NCBI GenBank assembly: GCA_026315105.1
Contig: CM048745.1
Span: 543,588,758-543,652,757 of the forward strand
Length of the DNA stretch: 64,000 bases
Direction: 5' to 3'
Source: Locusta migratoria
Lineage: Eukaryota; Arthropoda; Insecta; Orthoptera; Acrididae
Shown here one piece after another: positions 35,323 to 44,186 of this stretch. The translations under genes were made by a program, and so were the position numbers. The first letter of the stretch is position 1, and every line of letters begins with the position of its first letter. The notes beneath the pieces are model-generated. The model saw only the letters and a program-made list of their open reading frames with translations. It searched no databases and was not told the origin of the DNA.

Positions 35323-35330
35323 TTTAAAAG
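35323..35330 (+). promoter_or_regulatory. TATA-like box of the array unit
   Basis: TTTAAAAG lies about 55 bp before the ATG at 35381, with a CREB-like TGACGTAA just upstream. The same box is at 36294-36301 and 37266-37273. Confidence 0.55.
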
Positions 35331-35380
35331 GGCCGTTAGGAGTTTTCTTGCGGTCTTTCTGGATCGGATAGACGTACATT

Positions 35381-35731
35381 ATGGTTCGTAGGCGGAGGAT
35401 GAGGAGTTCTCGTCCTACAGTGTTTAAGGCTATTGATAATATAGACATTAAGAATGCGACTAATGGTAATGGTTGGATTACAGCTGCAATTGTTCGTGGT
35501 AACGGTGATACTTTAAAGGCGCAAGGTGGACTTGAGAGTTTTAATAATAGAGATGTGATTGCTTATCGGACATTTCAAGTGTTTGAAGTGTATAATAAGG
35601 ATATGGGTAAATCGTATTACTCTTGTAACATGCCATTTGTTGTTAGAACTCGTAATCATCGTAGAGTTAACGAACAGGAAGGCGTCGCTATTTGGATTAA
35701 AGGAATGTTGAATGTGGTAACATTCCTTTAA
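35381..35731 (+). pseudogene. Capsid-like ORF, derived form (116 aa)
   Basis: It starts MVRRRRMRSSRP. Compared with the 159-aa copy it lacks 32 codons (96 bp, in frame) after KNATN. Its last residues (VVTFL) come from the palindromic junction instead of the normal C-terminus. It is open, but missing an internal strand region and the end, so unlikely to be functional. Confidence 0.8.
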
Positions 35732-35799
35732 TCCAAATAGCGACGCCTTCCTGTTCGTTAACTCTACGATGATTACGAGTTCTAACAACAAATGGCATG
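35629..35799. repeat. Perfect palindrome, 81-bp arms with 9-bp spacer
   Basis: The ORF C-terminal coding stretch ends at 35709 and is followed, after GAATGTGGT, by its exact inverse (35719-35799). The same structure is at 34657-34827 and 36600-36770. Confidence 0.95.
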
Positions 35800-36172
35800 T
35801 CATCCCAGTAACTGATGCACAGGTGTTTCTGCAAGGACCTAGTGTGTTTTGCGGTGGTGTTTTCCAGTTTACAGTTAGTAGATCTACTTATCGGACATTT
35901 CAAGTGTTTGAAGTGTATAATAAGAACTCGTGATGTACAGTTTTATTTTAATAAGGACACGCAGCAAAAAAAAATCTCTTGGGTCACGGGTAGTGACCCA
36001 TCCCAAGTCATCCCAGTAACTGATTCACTTACAACAACAAACTAGGTCTTGGCATATTATACTTGCCGTGATACATCAAATTAGCTTGATATATTTCTTC
36101 GATAAGTTAGCAGTGCTATGTTAAGGTAGCGCGCAATGTTCTTCGCGCCTGCGTAGGTAGGCATCCTGCGGG

Positions 36173-36205
36173 GGCCGGCGCTCTTAGTTTTACTGAGCGC
36201 CGGCC
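36173..36205 (+). other. Candidate replication origin hairpin, copy 2
   Basis: Identical stem and loop to copy 1; nonamer at 36185-36193 and AAGGTC pair at 36220-36231. Confidence 0.75.
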
Positions 36206-36351
36206 GCTTTATCCGCCTCAAGGTCAAGGTCACAGGGAGCCGTTGGCAGCTGCGCGCCAGATGTTGGATGACGTAATAGGGCGTGGCGCTAGGTTTAAAA
36301 GGGCCGTTAGGAGTTTTCTTGCGGTCTTTCTGGATCGGATAGACGTACATT

Positions 36352-36702
36352 ATGGTTCGTAGGCGGAGGATGAGGAGTTCTCGTCCTACAGTGTTTAAGG
36401 CTATTGATAATATAGACATTAAGAATGCGACTAATGGTAATGGTTGGATTACAGCTGCAATTGTTCGTGGTAACGGTGATACTTTAAAGGCGCAAGGTGG
36501 ACTTGAGAGTTTTAATAATAGAGATGTGATTGCTTATCGGACATTTCAAGTGTTTGAAGTGTATAATAAGGATATGGGTAAATCGTATTACTCTTGTAAC
36601 ATGCCATTTGTTGTTAGAACTCGTAATCATCGTAGAGTTAACGAACAGGAAGGCGTCGCTATTTGGATTAAAGGAATGTTGAATGTGGTAACATTCCTTT
36701 AA
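36352..36702 (+). pseudogene. Capsid-like ORF, derived form, second unit
   Basis: Same 116-aa protein as 35381-35731, with the same 96-bp deletion and palindromic end. It lies 971 bp after the first unit. Confidence 0.8.
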
Positions 36703-37144
36703 TCCAAATAGCGACGCCTTCCTGTTCGTTAACTCTACGATGATTACGAGTTCTAACAACAAATGGCATGTCATCCCAGTAACTGATGCACAGGTGTTTC
36801 TGCAAGGACCTAGTGTGTTTTGCGGTGGTGTTTTCCAGTTTACAGTTAGTAGATCTACTTATCGGACATTTCAAGTGTTTGAAGTGTATAATAAGAACTC
36901 GTGATGTACAGTTTTATTTTAATAAGGACACGCAGCAAAAAAGAAACCTCTTGGGTCACGGGTAGTGACCCATCCCAAGTCATCCCAGTAACTGATTCAC
37001 TTACAACAACAAACTAGGTCTTGGCATATTATACTTGCCGTGATACATCAAATTAGCTTGATATATTTCTTCGATAAGTTAGCAGTGCTATGTTAAGGTA
37101 GCGCGCAATGTTCTTCGCGCCTGCGTAGGTAGGCATCCTGCGGG

Positions 37145-37177
37145 GGCCGGCGCTCTTAGTTTTACTGAGCGCCGGCC
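37145..37177 (+). other. Candidate replication origin hairpin, copy 3
   Basis: Identical stem and loop; nonamer at 37157-37165 and AAGGTC pair at 37192-37203. Confidence 0.75.
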
Positions 37178-37323
37178 GCTTTATCCGCCTCAAGGTCAAG
37201 GTCACAGGGAGCCGTTGGCAGCTGCGCGCCAGATGTTGGATGACGTAATAGGGCGTGGCGCTAAGTTTAAAAGGGCCGTTAGGAGTTTTCTTGCGGTCTT
37301 TCTGGATCGGATAGACGTACATT

Positions 37324-37707
37324 ATGGTTCGTAGGCGGAGGATGAGGAGTTCTCGTCCTACAGTGTTTAAGGCTATTGATAATATAGACATTAAGAATGC
37401 GACTAATGGTAATGGTTGGATTACAGCTGCAATTGTTCGTGGTAACGGTGATACTTTAAAGGCGCAAGGTGGACTTGAGAGTTTTAATAATAGAGATGTG
37501 ATTGCTTATCGGACATTTCAAGTGTTTGAAGTGTATAATAAGGATATGGGTAAATCGTATTACTCTTGTAACATGCCATTTGTTGTTAGAACTCGTAATC
37601 ATCGTAGAGTTAACGAACAGGAAGGCGTCGCTATTTGGATTAAAGGAATGTTGAATTGTAGTAAGATTAGAGTTATTGGAGATGTATTGTATTATTATCG
37701 TCATTGA
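37324..37707 (+). pseudogene. Capsid-like ORF with normal C-terminus but 96-bp deletion (127 aa)
   Basis: Starts MVRRRRMRSSRP, has the same 32-codon in-frame loss as the two preceding units, but continues through GMLNCSKIRVIGDV to YYYRH and TGA with AATAAA. It therefore descends from a unit that had the deletion before the palindromic rearrangement arose, or it was repaired by recombination. Confidence 0.8.
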
Positions 37708-37982
37708 AATAAAGAAATATTTTTAGTTAAAAGAACTCGTGATGTACAGTTTTATTTTAATAAGGACACGCAGCAAAAAAGAAACCTCTTGGGTCACGGG
37801 TAGTGACCCATCCCAAGTCATCCCAGTAACTGATTCACTTACAACAACAAACTAGGTCTTGGCATATTATACTTGCCGTGATACATCAAATTAGCTTGAT
37901 ATATATCTTCGATAAGATAGCAGTGCTATGTTAAGGTAGCGCGCGATGTTCTTCGCGCCTGCGTAGGTAGGCATCCTGCGGG

Positions 37983-38008
37983 GGCCGGCGCTCTTAGTTT
38001 TACTGAGC
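37983..38008 (+). other. Origin hairpin, copy 4, right stem truncated
   Basis: The left stem and loop are intact (nonamer 37995-38003) but the right stem stops after GAGC and joins AACTCTTGC. The break falls inside the hairpin, close to the expected nick site. Confidence 0.75.
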
Positions 38009-38025
38009 AACTCTTGCACTAAGCA

Positions 38026-38409
38026 GTGCTATGTAGTAAGATTAAGAATGCGACTAATAATGTAGGGGCACAGGTGTTTCTGCAAGGACCTAGTGTGTTT
38101 TGCGGTGGTGTTTTCCAGTTTACAGTTAGTAGATCTGACACTAATCCGAGTCATGGTAATGGTTGGATTACAGCTGCAATTGTTCGTGGTAACGGTGATA
38201 CTTTAAAGGCGCAAGGTGGACTTGAGAGTTTTAATAATAGAGATGTGATTGCTTATCGGACATTTCAAGTGTTTGAAGTGTATAATAAGGATATGGGTAA
38301 ATCGTATTACTCTTGTAACATGCCATTTGTTGTTAGAACTCGTAATCATCGTAGAGTTAACGAACGAAGTGAGTCATCAGAAGAACGTGATCCTGCGTGG
38401 TGTAATTAG
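38026..38409 (+). pseudogene. Capsid-like ORF fragment fused to flanking repeat
   Basis: The frame picks up at KNATNNVGAQVF, so this copy retains the 96 bp missing from its neighbours. It reaches NHRRVNE at about 38370, where the flanking repeat takes over (RSESSEERDPAWCN). The Arg-rich start is missing; MLCSKI comes from scrambled scraps. Confidence 0.8.
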
Positions 38410-38520
38410 CAAGCCGCTGGCCTGTCGTGCGTACGACCCGAGTACAAATCCTGCTTGGAATCATTCTTTTTCACTTGTCCGACGATTGATTGTGCATAAT
38501 TATATGCTTTAATAGCCACT
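38372..38520 (+). mobile_element. Right flanking tRNA-Asp-like SINE
   Basis: TGGTGTAATTAGCAAG, CCTGTCGTGC and GAGTACAAATCC follow tRNA order, then a body with CCGACGATTGATTGTG and TAATTATATGC. The body matches 39065-39110 in reverse. This is a second, non-family-A SINE. Confidence 0.65.
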
Positions 38521-38800
38521 CTTATGTTAATGCTTGAGTAATTGGTCAAGATAATAGCTTATGTTAATTGCTCAATATGTATTGCGCACGATTATTTTAT
38601 TTTATTTCTTATTTCGAAGCATACTTTAACGGCGACTGAAAGATCAGTAAACCGTCTGTAGTTATCAGCTGTAACATTTGTGCAGCATTTGTTAGCTGTG
38701 TTTACAGTCCCCAGCCCCAGTGTTGTTACACCGTCGAATGCAGTGTGTATCCACTTAACGCGTCCCAGTGGCTTATTATGCTGCGGCCAGGCGGGTAGTT

Positions 38801-38990
38801 CAAATGTTCGTACAACTTATGGGACTTAACTACGGGGTCATCAGTCCCTAAGCTTAAAAACTACTTATGAACCAGCTAAGACTAAAGACGGCACAAATAT
38901 CCATGCCCGAGGGAGGATTCGAACTCCCGACCGTAGTGGCCGTGCTGACCGTGACTGGAGCGCCTCGGTCACCTCGGCCACCGCGGCCGG
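38801..38990 (-). mobile_element. SINE (family A), intact-looking
   Basis: Complete from tail to CCGCGGCCGG head. Target duplication CAGGCGGGTAGTT at 38788-38800 and 38991-39003. Confidence 0.95.
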
Positions 38991-39064
38991 CAGGCGGGTA
39001 GTTATTCGTAGGTTATCGTCCACATGTAACTGTAATTATGTGATATAACTTTATCTTTGCAGTA

Positions 39065-39404
39065 TAATAAATAAGGAATATAATTATACACAGTCAATCG
39101 TCGGCCCAGAGTAAAAAAAAAAATAATAATAAAATAAATAAATAAATAAAAATAAAAAAAAAATTCAAGCAGTATTTGAACTTGGGTGGTATGCGTCGAA
39201 CACATTGCTGGCTGACGCTGGCTGACGTGCTCTTGATGACTGAGAACAGATATAGCTGTTACGCGCTGGACTTTGATCGCGATTTTCGCGGAAACTAAGG
39301 CGCATCGCAACAAATCCTTTTAGATTGGTGGTCTGGAGGAGTTCCCGCACCATATACCTACGACGCATCAAAATTCGTTGGTAGCATACTTGGTGTTCCC
39401 CTTG
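39065..39404 (-). repeat. Inverted copy of the flanking repeat, with A/T-rich insert
   Basis: On the minus strand it runs from CACCAAGTATGCTACC to the tRNA-Asp-like end (CCCAAGTTCAAATACTGC), then an (AAAT)-rich tract (39112-39161) and CCGACGATTGACTGTG. It pairs with 32151-32392. Confidence 0.7.
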
Positions 39405-39820
39405 TTAGGTGATTGAGTACAGGCTAGTTGCCACATTGATGTGTGACGACACGTGTGAGATGGTCTTCACCACCATTTCAGACTGACGAACTTCATCGAG
39501 CAAGTTTGCTGTCTAAGAGCAGCGTAGACTACAGCAGCTTGGTCTTCCGGGAATCAATTATTCTATCAACGATTGTCGTATTTGGTAGTAATTCCTACCA
39601 ACCGGTGGGAAGATTTCATCCAATGACAGGGCAACTGACATAAGGAACAATTAGGATGTCTCCACAAATAGCTGCATATTTCAAAATGGGATCGAGTATG
39701 CTTTCCATTGGCGACACCACTGCTTCGTTGTCAGAGGCGCGGTAGCACGAACGCCGCGAAGGCCGCCGTCTCAGCCAGTGCGACAGAGCTGCAACCGGGC
39801 GCCGTCAGGGGTAGATTCAA
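39405..39820. other. No supported feature
   Basis: The plus frame 39443-39643 has no recognisable motif. No repeat boundary was found. Confidence 0.4.
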
Positions 39821-40018
39821 ATGTTCAAATGTTTGTAAATCTATCGGACCAAACTGCGTGATCATCAGTCGGTAGCTTACAAGCTACTTAAACGTACGTA
39901 AACTAACATATGGACAACACATACACCCATGCCCCAGGGAGGACTCGAACCTCCACGGCGAGCAACCACGCGCTCCACAGCGAGACGCTTTAGACCGCTC
40001 GGCTACTCCACCGCGGCA
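39821..40018 (-). mobile_element. SINE (family A, second subtype)
   Basis: Same subtype as 24272-24466 (GGACTCGAACCTCCACGG, CTACTCCACCGCGGCA). Flanks AGATTCAA and TTGATTCAA may be a decayed target duplication. Confidence 0.9.
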
Positions 40019-40134
40019 GGGCTTGATTCAACTCCTGTCAGTTGAATCGGACAACTACTTGTGCCGCGGCTGGGTGCACCACAACAACACCTGTAAATTC
40101 AGAATAAATTTATCAATTATAATACTGTTGTATT

Positions 40135-40560
40135 TTACTCTTTGACGCTCCACCAGTTTCCACAGCACATCCTAACGAAAAGCCAGGAGTCTCTAGCAAT
40201 ACTGAAAAGACTGCCTACACTGCCCTACTCCTTTCTTTTTTGGAGTAGGCCTGTTGCTGCGCCGTGTTGAATTCTTATCATAGTGGAGGACGTGGAAAAG
40301 TACAGCGAAGGTCAGCTTGTTTTGTATTATCGTGTATGACGGAAGACAGAGTCATGTAGATGATACATGAAGTCACGTGGAAGTCATTGCAACATCGACA
40401 TTTTTCGGAATTTCGATCAACAACTCTCTCCTCCAAATGTGAGAATAATTACTGACTGCCATCTACAGAGAGTGAGACTTAGGTGAGCTTTCTTAAAGCG
40501 CGCAATTCGTGAAATGAATATTAGATAAAAAGTTCGAAAGAGCTTGGACAAACCCGCCAT
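40135..40560 (+). pseudogene. LINE 3'-end fragment
   Basis: Read through stops it gives EKTAYTALLLSF, then VTWKSLQHRHFSEFRSTTL, following the C-terminus of the 12-13 kb LINE. Several stops and shifts are present. Confidence 0.6.
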
Positions 40561-40875
40561 AAGGCAGTTATGTGTTATTTGCAACGTAGCCACGAGATAT
40601 TATGCTGGATTCCTAGGCATACGGAAATACTGAGACTTGGGCAAATAGCACCGGTAATCATCCTATGACCAACATGAATGCTTACAGGGATGAGCGTAGT
40701 GAATGGCAAAGTGGTTTAACCAACAGTCGATTATCTACGTCTGATAATGGTACGGTACTGTTGGTGATATAGACTAAAAGAAATGGAGTCCCACACTGGA
40801 CGGAGTGTAAAGAAGCCGCCACTGCTAATATTGATGATACTTTTGGAAATAAGATCAAATTTCAAATTTTTTGTT

Positions 40876-40932
40876 AACCTAAGTGACCAAACAGCTAAGA
40901 TCCGCGGTCCCTAAGCTTACAAACTACTTGAC
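40876..40932 (-). repeat. SINE family A scrap
   Basis: Only the body (GGTCCCTAAGCTTACAAACT and neighbours) is left. Confidence 0.5.
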
Positions 40933-41033
40933 GTAATGTGATTATTCAAATTCTCCCGGCGTGCTTCGTATCGAAATAATTCGCGGGTAAACTGCCGGGT
41001 TTCAGTGTCCAACGAGCACAATATTTCGGCAAA

Positions 41034-41513
41034 CGACCACGTTGCCATCATCAGGAGCGCTGATGAACTGAGTGATAGGGGGTCCTCGCCGTGCTTTTAT
41101 CGCCATCCGCTCTATCGGCGGTCCGCACCCAGCATCCCTGTCCCCCACCAAGGTTCTGACACAAGCGACCAACTTCTGGGATTGTGTCATCAGGGAATCT
41201 ATCGAGATACGTGTAAGGGAACCGCAAATAAATCGTGACAGCGGGTACTTACTTAGCAAGGCATGGGATCCCGCTATTACATTGACGAAGAAGAGGAACG
41301 AGATATCTGACAAAGAACTGACTTCGGGGATAGGTGGAGGAACAGCAGAAGAGCCGCCAGCACGCGGACCTCGGGTTGAACACTCGGTCAGCAGGAGAAG
41401 CGGGGACAGGGATGCTGGGTGCGGACCGCCGATAGAGCGGATGGCGATAAAAGCACGGCGAGGACCCCCTATCACTCAGTTCATCAGCGCTCCTGATGAT
41501 GGCAACGTGGTCG
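41034..41513. mobile_element. Perfect 112-bp inverted repeat around a Penelope-like fragment
   Basis: Arms 41034-41145 and 41402-41513 are exact reverse complements (left begins CGACCACGTTGCCATCATCA). The 256-bp centre encodes a Penelope-like nuclease tail. Penelope elements are known for inverted or tandem terminal repeats, so this could be a 5'-truncated element with its own pLTR arms. Confidence 0.75.
41151..41290 (+). pseudogene. Penelope-like element, region after GIY-YIG nuclease
   Basis: The frame reads TNFWDCVIRESIEIRV and INRDSGYLLSKAWDPAI, the conserved segment at the C-terminus of Penelope-like RT/GIY-YIG proteins. The RT and the GIY-YIG core are absent. Confidence 0.7.
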
Positions 41514-41537
41514 CCCAGTCCATGTAATGGTGCCTTA

Positions 41538-42061
41538 AGCCGGGCTCACACAAGCAACCAAATTGAGAAAACAACGTGTATGTTTCTGCAGTTGCACTGT
41601 GAGCTGTCGTTCACACTGAACCTTCCGAATTCTAATTAGTTGTGCAGTTTTCAATATGGCACCCGCTGTCTCAGCTGATTACGATTTGCAGGGCACATTT
41701 CATTCGTGCCCGAACTACCGTTACACTTTGTTCCACAAGCACACGAAGCTTTTTCTTCATTTATTCGACATTTTAGCCGCAAACAAAGACGCCCAAACTT
41801 AAACCTCGAACGCAAAGACACTGATACGAAGTAAAACGGTTAGGAATACCCCGCGAGGTAACAGTTGAATGTCAAAACTTGGTGCTGGGGGAAGAAAGTG
41901 ACGAAACAAAGTACAACGAAGTTGAACTTTTTGTTACGTGAAAAAAATAATGACTATTAAGTGGCGCTACTACAAACTGGAAGTTCACACTTGCTACTGA
42001 GCTACAACTTCACTATGCAACTAGCCGTAGCACACCATTAGTTGCTTGTCTGAACCCGGCT
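41538..42061. mobile_element. MITE with TTA target duplication (PIF/Harbinger-like)
   Basis: Inverted ends AGCCGGGCTCACACAAGCAA and (reverse complement) AGCCGGGTTCAGACAAGCAA are flanked by TTA at 41535-41537 and 42062-42064. It is 524 bp with no transposase. The 3-bp TTA duplication suggests the PIF/Harbinger superfamily. Confidence 0.85.
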
Positions 42062-42284
42062 TTAGGCTAAGCTGCTATTCCCGGCCAGATTTGATAGAAG
42101 TACCACATTGATTAACGTACTGTGCATAACAGGGATACATGATTGTGAATACATTAATACTTTGATTTAACTTATTTGGAGGTGCAGCTACTAGTGTGAG
42201 ACGTAGAATGTGTTCGTTGAGAAAAAGCTCATGTGAATCTTTCATTTCTCCCGGCGTAAGACGAATTCAGAAAACTTACGGGTT

Positions 42285-42481
42285 CAAATCAAATGTTTGT
42301 AAAGCTTATGGGTCTTAACTGCAGGGTCATAAGTCCCTAAACTTACAAAGTAGTTATGAACTTACTTATACTGAATACAACACACACATCCATGTCCTAA
42401 GGAGGATTCGAACCTCCAACGCGGTTGGCCAAACGATTCGCAAAGTGGCGCTCCAGACCGCTCGGCTACTCCCGCACAGCA
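42285..42481 (-). mobile_element. SINE (family A)
   Basis: Tail, body and B box (GGATTCGAACCTCCAAC) present; head ends CTACTCCCGCACAGC. Target duplication AAACTTACG at 42276-42284 and about 42482-42490. Confidence 0.9.
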
Positions 42482-42490
42482 AACTTACGT

Positions 42491-44184
42491 GTGTGCGGCG
42501 ATGTATCAAAGTCATATCTCTCACATTTGTTCGTGTTTAGTCTGCTAAAATGATAGCATACTTCTATTGGATAGTTCGAGTTTCTGAATCCTTCGAAAGA
42601 AACGAATTTTTACTTCTTAAAAACAGTCACTTGCAGACAAGTCTCAGACAATAGAGAAATAACAGCATTGGTCATGTTGGGGGCATTCGATAGCGCGCAA
42701 CGATCTCATTACAAATAATTCGACCGCATACGTTTAACCATGTTGATTATATGTAACCAGTCTACGGATCTAACATGCACATATCTGTTTGCCGCAGCAC
42801 ATACCAAGAGTTTTACTAAAACGTCATGTGTGGGCGTAATAATAGTACAGTTAAGAGATTAATTAATTTTAACTGTATTATATTGGGGAGCGGATTCATC
42901 CACCTAAACGAAATAAAATTACTTATACTTGCCTCTCACTGACGATGCCTCTTCTTTTCTTTACGTTAACAAGGACGATGAAAAATGCCAATGAATTTGA
43001 GCACTATCAGAATGTATTTTCCACAATTATCTGACTATATTCTCCTCTCTATTCATTTCTTGCAGTGTTATCTGTAAGGTCGTTAGAATACTGATGTAAC
43101 CTGCAATTAGCAGAACAAAGAACAGGGAAGAGCTGGAATAAGGGTTTGCCTTATATTTTGTAAGATTTAATTTGATACGAATCAGCAGTAAATAAGGCAC
43201 TCCCCGACAACACTACAAGCAGTTTATCTCACAAGACAGATAATAAACATTCCTTTACAAGAATAGCCACAATTTAAAATAAAATTGAAATTGTTTGTTA
43301 AAATATCCAAAATGCATTAAAGAAGGGTACATAAATTACAGCTTTATATTACAGTCACCACAAAGATTTAAGTGGAATGCATACTTCAGTATTTTTTAAA
43401 ATACAAGCGGAGATCCGACCAAAAATATAAGGCATACAAACATCCACAAAATTTACACAACAAAGTTTGTTTCGTTTTATTTAAATTTTGAAATCAACAT
43501 GTATCTTTATTCAAAAGATGTGGAATCCACTTACGTTCAACAGTCCTTTGGAGTACACAAGATAACATGCCACCTTGGTAGAGATAGGAGAGATTAATAA
43601 AGAACAACAAATAACAAAATTAAAAGGGGCTCCAACCGACCAGGCAACACGTGACAACCAAGTGGACTTCGATCGGAGGTAACGGTTAACGTGCCACTAA
43701 AGTGTATGACATCACATGATAACCATCAGCTCGGTTAGTAAATCGCCAACATAGTAAGTAATATCACTGACAGCCTCATATCGCAGGCAGATACAGTACA
43801 CTTAAGTGGCCTGTATTCGTTCGCTCTGAGCACAAAAGGGAGATATGGCTGCTGAACCTAACTTACTATCAACTCTTTAGAAAAATAAAATTGAAATCAA
43901 CATATTTGATACCTTCCACTTTGAAAAAAGTGTATTATTATGCTGTAAAACTAATAACCAGAAAGTATCTTCATTTTGTGAATTGGGAACGAAAATTTAT
44001 GTACACACAAAAAAAAGAAAAACAATAGTGACATATACTTTATATTACAACAGCGTGGATATATTTTCTGCAATTTTAGGTAATGAATTAAAAAAGTTTA
44101 GATTTAATCCTAGTATAAAGCATATCTTTGATGTATTTATCAGATGAATGAATTGACTCTAGCAATTCTCCATTGGAAAGAATA
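42491..44184. other. AT-rich DNA, no feature found
   Basis: About 1.7 kb without a defensible frame or repeat. Confidence 0.4.
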
Positions 44185-44186
44185 TA

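Larger units (their letters stand above)
34361..35380 (+). pseudogene. Array fragments, start of plus block
   Basis: It begins with the ORF 3' end, AATAAA and the TGGGTCAC hairpin. An ORF piece fused after GTAACTGATG follows, then the first 81-bp palindrome (34657-34827), then the hairpin segment and the first origin. About 380 bp (34361-34741) is the inverted copy of 33788-34173. Confidence 0.75.
32392..38371. repeat. Rearranged tandem array of a 0.94-kb CRESS-DNA-virus-like unit
   Basis: The array has a minus-oriented block (32392-34360) and a plus-oriented block (34361-38371) made of nearly identical pieces of one unit. The unit is a small Arg-rich-leader ORF, AATAAA at its stop, a TGGGTCAC/GTGACCCA hairpin, a GC-rich hairpin with loop nonamer TAGTTTTAC, AAGGTC pairs and a TATA-like box. 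A simple copy would be about 0.94 kb. In the plus block a derived 971-972-bp unit is repeated (ORF starts 35381, 36352, 37324). Layout, size and origin fit an endogenised single-gene circular ssDNA genome, nanovirid- or satellite-like. No Rep-like frame is visible, so replication by a helper is inferred. Copies are about 99% alike by eye, so the expansion is recent. Confidence 0.8.

Noticed and set aside
34361..36770. Palindromes as pure assembly artefacts
   Set aside because: Three copies at regular spacing with spacer identical make chance chimeras less likely, but I cannot exclude this without reads.
35110..37391. 112-aa minus frames at 35110, 36081 and 37053 as a second viral gene
   Set aside because: They overlap the origin, promoter and ORF start on the opposite strand and have no Rep motifs or promoter of their own. 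Shared presence reflects copying. I keep a small doubt.
32392..38371. Parvovirus or densovirus interpretation because of the palindromes
   Set aside because: The palindromes are copies of coding sequence and not terminal hairpins, there is no NS1 helicase, and the TAGTTTTAC hairpin favours a circular Rep-type origin.
32661..38512. Many antisense frames across the viral-like array
   Set aside because: They mirror the capsid-like ORF on the other strand and repeat only because the array repeats.
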